Notes under the pieces: model-generated
Told to the model about the DNA's origin: nothing
Seen by the model: the letters and a program-made list of their open reading frames with translations, nothing else
Database searches by the model: none
Position numbers and translations under genes: made by a program
Shown here: positions 55,116-63,430 of the stretch, piece by piece
Numbering within the stretch: the stretch's first letter is position 1
How the letters are laid out: each line of letters starts with the position of its first letter
Source of the DNA: Acidobacteriota bacterium
Lineage (GTDB): Bacteria; Acidobacteriota; Vicinamibacteria; Vicinamibacterales; UBA8438
Direction: 5' to 3'
Assembly: GCA_009838525.1 (NCBI GenBank)
Contig: VXRJ01000028.1
Coordinates: 44,368 to 108,367 of the forward strand
DNA length: 64,000 nucleotides

Positions 55116-55832
55116 TTGCGGACACTCGACTCGGCGGATTCCCTGCGCGGCGCCGCGGCGGCGGCCGTCGCGGTGCTGGTCCTGACCCTGGCCGGGGTGC
55201 GTCCCGCCGAGGCCGAGGACGTGCAGTCCTGGACCGACGTCGAGTTCGGCGTCTACGAATCGGACCGGGTTGCCTGGACGGTCGAGGGCGTCGCCCGGAT
55301 TCGGGACTCGCTGAAGAGCGCGTACGACCGCCGGCTCAAGACCGACGTGGGCCTCACGCTGAACGATGCGGTCAGCGTGTCGTTCGGCTACATCCTGCGG
55401 AACCGGACGCGCGGCGACTTCGGCTATCGCTGGGACCATCGTCTCCTGGCCGAGATAACGTATCCGCTGCATACGGGCGACGTCCGCGTGGAGGGCACGA
55501 CGCTCTACGAGCGCCATGTCGGCCGGCCGGACATTCCCGACTTCAACCGCTACCGGCAGCAGATAGAGCTGGAGCGGCCGCGCGCCCGTCTGTCGCCCTG
55601 GCTCCACCAGTCCCTCGGTTTCGAGCGCCGCGGCTTCATGCGCTCCCGTTCGCGCGTCGGAGTCCGCTGGCGCTTCCGGTCCGGATCGACGGTCATCGGC
55701 GCCTATCAGTTCGAGCGGATCAAGTACGGCGCGACCTGGCGGCCGCGCCATGCCATCTATTCGGAATGGAGCTTGCAGATGCGGGCCGATTCCGAGAGCG
55801 ACCCCAGGGCGAGACGGGCGGCGCCGCGATAG
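55116..55832 (+). CDS. DUF2490-like exported protein
   Basis: 238 residues from a TTG at 55116, the only start giving the full signal peptide (AAAAVAVLVLTLAGVRPAEA). The mature part alternates strands and turns: QSWTDVEFGVYESDRVAWTV, DVGLTLNDAVSVSFGYILRN, HRLLAEITYPLHT and ALYERHVGRP-type segments, ending in VIGAYQFERIKYG. This matches DUF2490 barrels of the outer membrane. It follows the dehydratase by 17 nt and converges on torD with a 76-nt overlap. Confidence 0.65.
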   Translation: MRTLDSADSLRGAAAAAVAVLVLTLAGVRPAEAEDVQSWTDVEFGVYESDRVAWTVEGVARIRDSLKSAYDRRLKTDVGLTLNDAVSVSFGYILRNRTRGDFGYRWDHRLLAEITYPLHTGDVRVEGTTLYERHVGRPDIPDFNRYRQQIELERPRARLSPWLHQSLGFERRGFMRSRSRVGVRWRFRSGSTVIGAYQFERIKYGATWRPRHAIYSEWSLQMRADSESDPRARRAAPR

Positions 55833-56443
55833 TAGTCGGTCTCGGCGTGCTTCTCGACGAGCGCGAGGCAGGCCGGCGCCCACGCAAGCAGGTGGTCCCG
55901 CAGGAACCCCGTCTGCGCCTCGAAGCATCGTGCGAGCTGGGCCGCGTCGCCCTGGGCGGCCAGCTCCGACAGCGTCGCCACGAATGCCAACTCGAGGCCC
56001 AGGTGGTCGTCCGGCTCCCGGTGGACGGCGGGCGCCTCCACGCCGAACCGCTCATAGAGCGCCCGCACCTGGAGGGTGGATTCCTGAAAGGTGAGCTTCT
56101 TCTTGCTGCGGTAGATCGACTCCCACGGCGCGGCCAGCATCTCGCCCGGCCCGACGAACAGCCGGTTGAAGTCCCACACCAGCGCGGCGAGCTGCGCCGG
56201 GTCCCAGCGTTCGCAGAACGCGGCCAGCAGCACCAGCCCGCCGGCCGTGTTCGCATCGTCGGACGGAAAAGGCCAGGCCTCGAACAGCCGGTCCCGGGCG
56301 AAGGCGGCCAGCCAGTCGGCGCGCGGCTCCTCGTAGAAGCAGCGGCCGAGAAAGTGGTAGGCGACGGCCTGTTCGTCCTGACGCCGCCGCCACTCGGAGG
56401 GAATGGTCCGCGGTTCGTCAGGCTCCGCCGCGGGCGTGGTCAA
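55757..56443 (-). CDS. TorD/DmsD-family molybdoenzyme chaperone
   Basis: 228 residues, all-helical. AVAYHFLGRCFYEEPRADWL, GGLVLLAAFCERWDPAQLAA, VWDFNRLFVGPGEMLAAPWE, SIYRSKKKLTF and REPDDHLGLELAFVATLSEL match the family, including the E-P-D-H motif. It binds the Tat signal of the catalytic subunit until the Mo cofactor is inserted. TTG start overlaps the dmsC-like stop (TTGA). Confidence 0.88.
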   Translation of the reverse strand: MTTPAAEPDEPRTIPSEWRRRQDEQAVAYHFLGRCFYEEPRADWLAAFARDRLFEAWPFPSDDANTAGGLVLLAAFCERWDPAQLAALVWDFNRLFVGPGEMLAAPWESIYRSKKKLTFQESTLQVRALYERFGVEAPAVHREPDDHLGLELAFVATLSELAAQGDAAQLARCFEAQTGFLRDHLLAWAPACLALVEKHAETDYYRGAARLALGSLSESARICKLHSE

Positions 56444-57378
56444 ATGCCGACCCTCACCCGCATGGCGTAGAAGAGGAAGCGTCCGCACACCTCCGACGCC
56501 AGGACGAAACCGAACGCGCCGCACGTGAGCACGCAAGCCAGCCGAAACGGCGGGCGCGCGGATGGCCTTGAGGGTCTCGCCGGTCGGCGTACAACGAGAA
56601 GCACGCCGACCAGCGCCGCCGCGGCCGCGCCCAGCAGTCCGAGCCGGACGAAGAGGATGCCGCCGTAGTCGCCGGTCAGCCGCTGCAGGCTCGCCGCGGC
56701 GGCGGGCAGGGGATCGGCGGCCAGCGAGGCGACGTGCAGCGGCACGACGAGAAACTCGACGGCGAGCGCCGCGATGCCGGCCAGCACGAGTCGCCGGAAG
56801 GTCGCGGACGTCCGGGCGCGACTGGCGGGCGCGTCCCCGCCCGAATCGTCGTCTCCCCCGAACAGGGTCCGGACCACCAGCCCGGCTGCCACGCCGAGAA
56901 TGCCCAACCTCAGCGCCGTGCCGCCGAACGCGGCGGGCGTGGCGAAGCTGTTCCAGGCCGGTTGGGCCGGCAGCAGGTAGATCGCGATCTGACTGTAGAG
57001 AAACGCCAGGCCGGCTGCCGCGGTAAGCGCCGGCAGCCATGCGGTCGGGAGTGCGGCCCGCTCCCTCCGTTCCCGCCACACGAGGGCGCCGAGCAGCGCC
57101 GCGAACAGGCTCCCGAAGACGATCTCGCGGCTCAGCCAGGACGTGGGGAAGTTCACGACGGCGCGGGCCGCCTGGAGCGGGGTGGCGAGGTGAAAGAGGG
57201 CGACGAACAATCCGGCCGACAGCACCGCCAGCACGCTCAGGAGCGGCAGGCCTTCGTCGGCCGCACGCGCCCGGGGTCGCGGTCCGACGTACCGCAGCAC
57301 CTGCAGGGTGAGGAATGCGCCGACCGCTGCTTGCGACAGGACCGTGAAGAAGACGAGCGACCAGTCGCGTGTCTCCAT
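56440..57378 (-). CDS. DmsC-like membrane anchor subunit
   Basis: 312 residues with 8 hydrophobic helices. METRDWSLVFFTVLSQAAVG, LFHLATPLQAARAVVNFPTS and WLSREIVFGSLFAALLGALV match DmsC, the quinol-oxidising anchor without heme. A short charged loop (GGDDDSGGDAPAS) faces one side. It starts 10 nt after the FeS subunit and passes electrons from menaquinol or ubiquinol to it. Confidence 0.87.
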   Translation of the reverse strand: METRDWSLVFFTVLSQAAVGAFLTLQVLRYVGPRPRARAADEGLPLLSVLAVLSAGLFVALFHLATPLQAARAVVNFPTSWLSREIVFGSLFAALLGALVWRERRERAALPTAWLPALTAAAGLAFLYSQIAIYLLPAQPAWNSFATPAAFGGTALRLGILGVAAGLVVRTLFGGDDDSGGDAPASRARTSATFRRLVLAGIAALAVEFLVVPLHVASLAADPLPAAAASLQRLTGDYGGILFVRLGLLGAAAAALVGVLLVVRRPARPSRPSARPPFRLACVLTCGAFGFVLASEVCGRFLFYAMRVRVGI

Positions 57379-57388
57379 CCGGCCGCGG

Positions 57389-57952
57389 TCACGAGCGCAC
57401 GAGCTTGAGCGGGATGAAGCGGACGGCCGGCTTCGTGATGTCGGCGTCGGGGAGCGGTCCGAACTGGTCGGTGGCGTCCCGCCTGGCGGCCACCTCCTCC
57501 AGCGTTCCCCACTGCAACGCCTTGGTCGGGCAGGCCTCGGCGCAGGCGGGTCCCCCGGTGCCGGCGTCGATGCGGTGCGAGCAGAAGTTGCACTTTTCCA
57601 TCTTGCCGGTCTCTTCGCTGAACTGCGGCGCGTCGTAGGGACACGCCCAGGCGCAGAGACGGGCGCCGATGCACTTGCTCTCGTCGACGATGACGATGCC
57701 GTCCGGCCGCTTCGTGATGGCGCCCGATGGGCAGGCCTCGGCGCAGACGGGCACCTCGCAGTGATTGCACGACATCGAGACGTGGTACAGGTAGGGTCCG
57801 CCGTCCTCGTCGCCCTCCACCGTCCGCACCTTGCGCCAGCGCGGCCCCATCTCGACCCCGTTCTCCACCTTGCACGCGATCTCGCAGGTGCGGCAGCCCG
57901 TGCAGCGGTTGGCGTCGAAGAAGAAGGCGAGCTGTTTCTTCGGGTCGCTCAT
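57389..57952 (-). CDS. DmsB-like 4[4Fe-4S] electron-transfer subunit
   Basis: 187 residues. Four ferredoxin-type clusters: CTGCRTCEIAC, CNHCEVPVCAEACP, CIGARLCAWACP (second Cys replaced by Ala-Arg spacing, so read as C-x4-C-x3-C) and CNFCSHRI...CAEACP. DANRCTGCRTCEIACKVENG starts the protein. The start overlaps the catalytic-subunit stop by 4 nt. It relays electrons between the membrane anchor and the molybdoenzyme. Confidence 0.9.
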   Translation of the reverse strand: MSDPKKQLAFFFDANRCTGCRTCEIACKVENGVEMGPRWRKVRTVEGDEDGGPYLYHVSMSCNHCEVPVCAEACPSGAITKRPDGIVIVDESKCIGARLCAWACPYDAPQFSEETGKMEKCNFCSHRIDAGTGGPACAEACPTKALQWGTLEEVAARRDATDQFGPLPDADITKPAVRFIPLKLVRS

Positions 57953-60408
57953 GCCGTGTCTCCCGGCGATGCCGCGCCCCCGCCGGCGACCTCGACCATC
58001 GACGAGTTCAGGGTGTGGCCGAGCGAGATCGGCTCGTACTTGTCGGGGCTCAGGATGCTCGCCGTCTGTTTCTCGTTCACGGCGCCCCAGCCGGTCGTCA
58101 CGCTCACCACCCCGGCCATGATGCCGCGGGTCACCTGCGCCATCGCCTCGATCTCGCCACGGTCGTTGAAGACGCGGATGCGGCCGCCGTCCTCGATGCC
58201 GCGCGGCTTCGCGTCATCGGGATGGATCTGCAGCACCTGGCTGGCCCAGATCTCGGTCAGGAAATCGTGGTGGTGGAAGCTGGAGTTGACGTGGTTGTGG
58301 TTCTTGCGGTTGATGAGCTGCAGCGGGTAGCGCGCGGCCCGCCGCTCGTCCACCCAGGGCGCCTCGACAGGATGCAGGTACTCGAGCAGCGGGTCGAAGC
58401 CCCGCTCCTGCAGGTACAACGAGAAGAACTCGATACGTCCCGACGGCGTGTTGAACTTCTTGTCGGCGAACGGGATCCACGGGTCCGGCATCGGGTTGAC
58501 GGGACCCTCCTCGAGCTGGTCGAGGGTGACCCCGGTCGGCTCGAGCACGTAACGGAGCAGGTCGTCGTCCGGCTTGTCGAAGTCGTTGCCGAAGCCGAGC
58601 CGCTTCGCCAGCTCGGTCATGATCCAGCGGTCGGAGCGCGACTCGAACAGCGGTTCGATGGCCTGCTCCATGAGCTGGATGTACCGGCTGCGGATGCCGG
58701 CGAGCAGATTGCGGGTCTCGAAGAGCGTGGTCACCGGCAGGACGAAGTCGGCGTAGCGCGCCGTCGTCGTCATGAAGATGTCCTGCACCACCATCAAGTC
58801 GAGGTTGTCCAGCCCCTCGATGATCTTGCGCGTGTTCGGGTACTGCGTGAGCACGCCCGTGCCCGCCACGTGGAGGGCGCGGATGGGATGCGGCTTGCGC
58901 TCGACCAGGTACTCGCCGAGCTTGGTGGCGGGAATCCCCTCGATGCGCGGGTTGCGCTGCAGCGGCACCGGCGGGTTGACGGTGCCGCCCTCGCTCAGAT
59001 AGCCGCCGTTGTCGTTGACCCCGCCCCCGAGCAGGCCGACGTTGCCGGTGAGGGAGGCGAGGTAGAGATGGCCGATGACGGTAAGGGTGCCGTGATCGGT
59101 GCGCTGGGCGCCGGCCATGTTCTGGATGATGGCGGCGGGCCTCACGGACGCGTACTCCCGCGTCACGGCGGCGACCGAGTCGGCCGGGGCGCCGGTGATT
59201 CGGTGGACGACCTCGGGCGTGTAGCGCGCCGCGATGGCCCGCATCCACTCGAAGACGGGCTGGTAGCGGACGCCGTCGATCGTGTAGCTGCCGCGCAGGG
59301 CGGCCTGCGCGCCCGGCGTGTCGGCGGCGACCGGCCGGCCGCTCCGCTCGTCCCAGACGACGAAGCTCCCCGGGCCGCTGCCGCCGTTGGTCAGCAGCCG
59401 CAGGTCGCGCAGATCGACCGGCAGCGACTCGCCGCCCGCCGGCCAGCTCCGCGATGCCTCCTGCAGGTCGTAGCCGCGCTCGCCGAGCCGCACGAGGAAC
59501 GGCGCGTTGGTGTGCAGGCGGACGTACTCGGCGTCGAAGAGTTCTTCGTCAAGCAGCACCTTGACCATGCCGAGGGCCAACGCGGCGTCGGTGCCCGGCC
59601 GGATCTGGATCCACCGGTCGGAGAGGGCCGCCGTTTCGCTCAGCCGCGGGTCGATGGTCACTACCCGCGCGCCGTGCTCCTCCCGCGCGTCGAAGAGGTT
59701 CTTCATGTAGCCCTGGTTGGAGACCGCCGGGTTGTTGCCCCAGGCCAGGAAGAAGCGGCTGTGGACCCACTCGTCGCGGAATTCCGAGCGCCCGCCCCCG
59801 AAGATGGCGTTGAACCCAGAGCTGACCGAGGCGCAGCAGAGCTGGGAGATGATCGGCGTCGCTCCCCCGAAGCGGTTCCAGAAGGCGGAGTAGAGTCCCC
59901 GCACGCCGGTCGACAGCGTGGACCAGTTGCCCGTTCCCCCCATCGCGAGAAACGCCTGGTTGCCGTCCTCCTCGAGAATCCGGCGGTAGCGCTCGGCGAT
60001 GGTGTCCAGCGCCTCCTCCCACGTGATCCGCTCCCAGCGGTCTTCGCCGCGGCGGCCCGCCCGGCGCATCGGGTACTTGAGGCGATGCGGGCTGTAGAGC
60101 TGCCGGATCCGGGAGATGCCGCGCGCGCACGCGAGCACGTTGAAGTCGGGATCCCCGGTGACCTTGACCAGCCGGCCGTCCTTGACATGGGCCAGCATCG
60201 CGCAGTGGAGGCATTCCGGGGTGTTGGCGGTGCGGAAGATCCGGCTCCCCGCCGCCGCGGCGCCAGATCCCGCACCAGCGGCGCCGGCGAGACCTCCGCC
60301 CACCGGGGCGCCGCCCGGATACCGGGACAGGAGCAGGCCGCCGCCCCCTAGTGCCGTCGCGCCGGCGACCAGCGCGCTCCACTTCAGGAAGCTCCGCCGC
60401 GACGTCAT
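57949..60408 (-). CDS. Tat-exported DMSO-reductase-family molybdopterin oxidoreductase
   Basis: 819 residues. TSRRSFLKWSALVAGATALG is a Tat signal. The FS0 region reads ECLHCAMLAHVKDG...LACARG, with Cys66, Cys69 and Cys94, but Ala73 where the third Cys normally is. The Mo-bisMGD domains (RITWEEALDTIAERYRRILE, FLAWGNNPAVSNQGYM, VVTIDPRLSETAALSDRWI, RPGTDAALALGMVKVL, GGGVNDNGGYLSEGGTVN) are full length. The terminal acceptor (DMSO, TMAO, S-oxide, Se or other) cannot be told from sequence. TATAAGAT lies 12-14 nt before the ATG. It is the first gene of a four-gene operon. Confidence 0.9.
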   Translation of the reverse strand: MTSRRSFLKWSALVAGATALGGGGLLLSRYPGGAPVGGGLAGAAGAGSGAAAAGSRIFRTANTPECLHCAMLAHVKDGRLVKVTGDPDFNVLACARGISRIRQLYSPHRLKYPMRRAGRRGEDRWERITWEEALDTIAERYRRILEEDGNQAFLAMGGTGNWSTLSTGVRGLYSAFWNRFGGATPIISQLCCASVSSGFNAIFGGGRSEFRDEWVHSRFFLAWGNNPAVSNQGYMKNLFDAREEHGARVVTIDPRLSETAALSDRWIQIRPGTDAALALGMVKVLLDEELFDAEYVRLHTNAPFLVRLGERGYDLQEASRSWPAGGESLPVDLRDLRLLTNGGSGPGSFVVWDERSGRPVAADTPGAQAALRGSYTIDGVRYQPVFEWMRAIAARYTPEVVHRITGAPADSVAAVTREYASVRPAAIIQNMAGAQRTDHGTLTVIGHLYLASLTGNVGLLGGGVNDNGGYLSEGGTVNPPVPLQRNPRIEGIPATKLGEYLVERKPHPIRALHVAGTGVLTQYPNTRKIIEGLDNLDLMVVQDIFMTTTARYADFVLPVTTLFETRNLLAGIRSRYIQLMEQAIEPLFESRSDRWIMTELAKRLGFGNDFDKPDDDLLRYVLEPTGVTLDQLEEGPVNPMPDPWIPFADKKFNTPSGRIEFFSLYLQERGFDPLLEYLHPVEAPWVDERRAARYPLQLINRKNHNHVNSSFHHHDFLTEIWASQVLQIHPDDAKPRGIEDGGRIRVFNDRGEIEAMAQVTRGIMAGVVSVTTGWGAVNEKQTASILSPDKYEPISLGHTLNSSMVEVAGGGAASPGDTA

Positions 60409-60414
60409 GCCGGC

Positions 60415-60422
60415 ATCTTATA
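60415..60422 (-). promoter_or_regulatory. Putative -10 element TATAAGAT of the molybdoenzyme operon
   Basis: On the minus strand TAAGAT begins 12 nt (TATAAG 14 nt) before the ATG at 60408. No FNR-like TTGAT-N4-ATCAA box was seen nearby. Confidence 0.4.
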
Positions 60423-60513
60423 GCACTCCCGCTCGCCCGTCACATCGGGTCAGAAAACGGCTGGCAGGACCCGAAACGGCTGGCACGAGAGAACCCGTCT
60501 GCTGTTGCCAGAC

Positions 60514-60574
60514 GAAACGTAGTTTCATAAATACCCTTGTTTCCCATATATAGAAACACTACAATATATGAAAC
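60514..60574 (+). promoter_or_regulatory. Five GTTTC/GAAAC half-sites: operator array of the AbiE-like pair
   Basis: GAAAC (60514-60518), GTTTC (60522-60526), GTTTC (60539-60543), GAAAC (60553-60557) and GAAAC (60570-60574) alternate in orientation. Longer arms pair: GTTTCATA (60522-60529) with TATGAAAC (60567-60574), and TGTTTC (60538-60543) with GAAACA (60553-60558). They cover the promoter completely. AbiEi regulators are known to bind inverted repeats in their own promoters. Confidence 0.65.
60537..60565 (+). promoter_or_regulatory. Sigma70-type promoter TTGTTT-N17-TACAAT
   Basis: -35 TTGTTT at 60537-60542, -10 TACAAT at 60560-60565, spacing exactly 17. Start near 60572, giving a 20-nt leader with GGAAG before the ATG at 60594. 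The region is strongly AT-rich compared with the rest. Confidence 0.7.
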
Positions 60575-60593
60575 AACAAAGCACGGAAGTCAC

Positions 60594-61676
60594 ATGCCTG
60601 AAACGGACACGCAGCCGCCGACCGGAATGCAGATCGAGCGCCAAGTCGAACAACTTCTGGCTGAGCGAATTCCGTCCGGCTGGTCGCTCCAAACACGGCG
60701 GACCGACGCCTTGGCCGGTCGCTACCGTGTGGATCTACTGGCGGAGATCGTGTCACCCGCGGGCGAGAGGGTGGTTCTAGCCGTCGAGATCAAACGTTGC
60801 CTGGAGCCGCGCGATGTCTTCCAGGCAGTCGAGCAGGTCTCGGCGATCATAGCCGACGCGTCGCCTCGTCCCGTGCCTGTTGTAGCGGCCGCCTACCTCT
60901 CCCCTCGCGCCCGTGTCCTACTGCGTGATCGCGGCGTCAGTTACGCCGATACCACGGGAAACGTCCGAATCGAGGTCTCCGCGCCGGGATTGTTCATTGC
61001 CACCGACGGGGCAGATCACGATCCCTGGCCGCGGGATCACAAGCTCCGGTCCCTGCGGGGTCGGGGCGCCGCTCGAGCCATGCGGGCCATCATCGACACA
61101 TCTCCTCCATGCGGTGTCCGTGAACTGGCCCAAGCGACTGGCGCGTCGGCACCGACCCTGTCCCGCGTGCTGGACCTGCTTGAACGCGAGGCAATCGTCA
61201 GCCGCGCACGGGGGGGCGTCTCGACGGTCGACTGGCAGGCTGCCACTCGCCGGTGGGCCGAGGACTACGACCAGACCGATTCCAACACACCAACGACGGT
61301 TCTCGAGCCACGGGGTCTGGCGGCCCTCGAAAAAAAGCTCGGCGCGACGACGATACCGTACGCTGTCACCGGCGCTCTTGCAGCTCAGCGATTTGACCCC
61401 ATCGCGCCTGCAAGGCTGGCAGCCATCTACGTCACGGACGCTATCCGGGCCATCGACAGCCTGGATCTCCGCGAAACCGAAGCCGGCGCCAACGTCGTCC
61501 TTCTCGAGCCTTTCGATCCGGTGGTCTTCGATCGGACAGTTGAGCGCGACGGCCTTCGCTGCGTTGCTCCCAGCCAACTCGCAGTGGATCTTCTGACCGG
61601 ACCGGGTCGAGAGCCGTCCCAAGGTGAACAGTTGCTGCAGTGGATGGAGAAGAACGAGAATGCCTGGCGGTCCTGA
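60594..61676 (+). CDS. AbiEi-like regulator/antitoxin with N-terminal PD-(D/E)xK-like domain
   Basis: 360 residues. Residues 12-135 have a nuclease-like pattern: Asp47 in YRVDLLAEIV and Glu65-x-Lys67 in LAVEIKR, followed by a helix (DVFQAVEQVSAIIAD), as in PD-(D/E)xK folds. Residues about 165-215 are a winged helix (GVRELAQATGASAPTLSRVL, DLLEREAIVSRARGG). The C-terminal part (IPYAVTGALAAQRFDPIAPA, CVAPSQLAVDLLTGPGREPS, GEQLLQWMEKNENAW) resembles AbiEi antitoxins of type IV systems. It overlaps the nucleotidyltransferase gene by 17 nt. Whether the nuclease-like domain is active is unknown. Confidence 0.78.
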   Translation: MPETDTQPPTGMQIERQVEQLLAERIPSGWSLQTRRTDALAGRYRVDLLAEIVSPAGERVVLAVEIKRCLEPRDVFQAVEQVSAIIADASPRPVPVVAAAYLSPRARVLLRDRGVSYADTTGNVRIEVSAPGLFIATDGADHDPWPRDHKLRSLRGRGAARAMRAIIDTSPPCGVRELAQATGASAPTLSRVLDLLEREAIVSRARGGVSTVDWQAATRRWAEDYDQTDSNTPTTVLEPRGLAALEKKLGATTIPYAVTGALAAQRFDPIAPARLAAIYVTDAIRAIDSLDLRETEAGANVVLLEPFDPVVFDRTVERDGLRCVAPSQLAVDLLTGPGREPSQGEQLLQWMEKNENAWRS

Positions 61677-62508
61677 CCCACTGTACGTTCGCGCCCGCGC
61701 TACGCTGCTCAACGCCGCCGACGCATTGGCCGAACAACTCGACGCTGTAGTGCTTGTCGGCGCTCAGGCAGTCTATCTCCACACCGGCAGTGCCGATTTC
61801 GCCGTCGCGGAGTACACGACCGACGCCGACTTCTGCGTAGCGCCGGCAGACCTCAGCGACAAGCCCCTCCTGGCCGAGTCGTTGGAAGCCCGCGGCTTCT
61901 CCCTGAGAGAACATCCTGGCGCGTGGATCAGCCCAGATGGGATTCCAGTCGACATCATGGTTCCCGAAGCGCTGGCCGGTGCCGGTTCGAGGGGTGCTCG
62001 CCTTGGCGCTCACGGCACCAAAGCCGCCAGGCGAGCCAAGGGCCTCGAGGGCGCCCTCGTTGACCGCGCGCGCATGACGATCGCGTCGCTCGATCCCGCC
62101 GACGACCGGGCGATTGCCATGTTCGTTGCTGGGCCAGCGGCGTTGCTGGTGGCCAAGGTCCACAAGATAGCGGAGCGCACCGGAACGGGCGACAGAGTCA
62201 GCGACAAGGACGCGCTCGACGTCCTGCGTCTCCTGCGAGCCACCGACACCGCAACGCTCGCCGACGGCTTGGTCCAACTCTCGGCCCATGACCTCAGCGC
62301 CGCGGTCACGACCGAAGCGGTGACCCAGCTCGCGCTCTTGTTCGGTACCTCCGAAGCCAAAGGTATCGCCATGGCCGTCCGCGCGGCCCGCCCGAACGCC
62401 GAAGCGGAAGTCATTTCCGCCTCGATCGTAGCGCTCGTATCGGATCTCCTCACCGCGACCGGTGGTCGAAAAGGGACGCAATCCCCGTTCCCCCCAACCG
62501 CCACCTGA
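61660..62508 (+). CDS. Nucleotidyltransferase toxin, AbiEii-like
   Basis: 282 residues. The NTase signature is complete: VLVGAQAVYLHTG (Gly34 region), Asp55-x-Asp57 in TTDADFCVAP and Asp98 in GIPVDIMVPE. A helical second half (ALLVAKVHKIAERTGTGDRV, SDKDALDVLRLLRATD) contains the K-x-x-D segment common in AbiEii/MenT-type toxins. Expected action is transfer of nucleotides to an RNA target such as tRNA acceptor stems, held in check by the upstream regulator. The start overlaps the upstream gene by 17 nt. Confidence 0.82.
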   Translation: MPGGPDPLYVRARATLLNAADALAEQLDAVVLVGAQAVYLHTGSADFAVAEYTTDADFCVAPADLSDKPLLAESLEARGFSLREHPGAWISPDGIPVDIMVPEALAGAGSRGARLGAHGTKAARRAKGLEGALVDRARMTIASLDPADDRAIAMFVAGPAALLVAKVHKIAERTGTGDRVSDKDALDVLRLLRATDTATLADGLVQLSAHDLSAAVTTEAVTQLALLFGTSEAKGIAMAVRAARPNAEAEVISASIVALVSDLLTATGGRKGTQSPFPPTAT

Positions 62509-62611
62509 CCATGTGCGGTTTGTCGCGCCACGTGTCGAGGAACAGAGCATTCTGAGTAGAACGCAGGCTCGGTTTGCTGACGGTCCGAGACCCAAGTGGA
62601 GACCTGCTCAA

Positions 62612-63430
62612 GTGACAATTCCCAACTACGACCGACAAAAGTCAATCCACGACTCAATCGTATCGCTGTACCCGCGGATCGCCGCAGCACGATGCTATTT
62701 TCGCGCACCTGCGACGGATACCACCCAAGCTCCTGGCTATAGCTCCAAGAGAGCGGTAATCGATCGAGATCGTGCAAAATGTGCAATCGCCAACAAGCTT
62801 GTTACCACGAAGCATGCGATCTTCGTTCTGTGCGAGGCGGGTATGGGTGACGATGCTTATGCACTGTCACGAGTCGCGATGGAGAACGCAGTAACTGTGG
62901 CATGGCTATTGAACGAGAGGGAGTGGTGTAGGCGAATCGATTTGTACGTCAACTCGTACTCCCAAGCTCAATTCCGATTGAATGAGATCGACCGCAAGTA
63001 CCACGAAGGCACGGTCCCGACAGCTGGCCACGGCGAGCTCCTAACTGAGGAAGATGAGGCGATAGTCAGAGATCTGTTCAATGGGAAATGGCGCAAGTGG
63101 GCCGTAGTTAACGGCCACGAGTTGACATTCAAAGAGATGGCAGAAGAGGTATTGGAATCGAATTTCTTCTACGAGCGCGTCTTCCTAGAAACAAGCTGGT
63201 TCGTGCACAGCGGCTTTCGTAGCTGTCTCGACACAATCGCGGAGCTGTTGAACGATGACTGTCACGTCTTGAGGGTGCGGTACAACAAGAGAACCGCAGC
63301 ATGCGCCCTCTTTCTGAGCAACATGGCTGCTCTGCTTGCACTTGATGCCTTGAATGGACGAACGCCTATTGGCCTATCGACGGAGATCGACCACTTGTTC
63401 AACCGGCTTCGGGAAGCAGGCGAAGATTAG
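62612..63430 (+). CDS. Helical protein of unknown function, possibly DUF5677-like, in a lower-GC segment
   Basis: 272 residues from GTG 62612; a GTG at 62462 would add 50 residues and overlap the toxin gene. The core (AIFVLCEAGMGDDAYALSRV, AMENAVTVAWLLNEREW) is the repeated-helix pattern of DUF5677-type proteins. A conserved-looking C-terminal part (YERVFLETSWFVHSGFR, VRYNKRTAACALFLSNMAAL) follows. No membrane segments. GC content is visibly lower and codon use differs from the chromosome, suggesting transfer together with the AbiE-like pair. The function is unknown. Confidence 0.6.
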   Translation: MTIPNYDRQKSIHDSIVSLYPRIAAARCYFRAPATDTTQAPGYSSKRAVIDRDRAKCAIANKLVTTKHAIFVLCEAGMGDDAYALSRVAMENAVTVAWLLNEREWCRRIDLYVNSYSQAQFRLNEIDRKYHEGTVPTAGHGELLTEEDEAIVRDLFNGKWRKWAVVNGHELTFKEMAEEVLESNFFYERVFLETSWFVHSGFRSCLDTIAELLNDDCHVLRVRYNKRTAACALFLSNMAALLALDALNGRTPIGLSTEIDHLFNRLREAGED

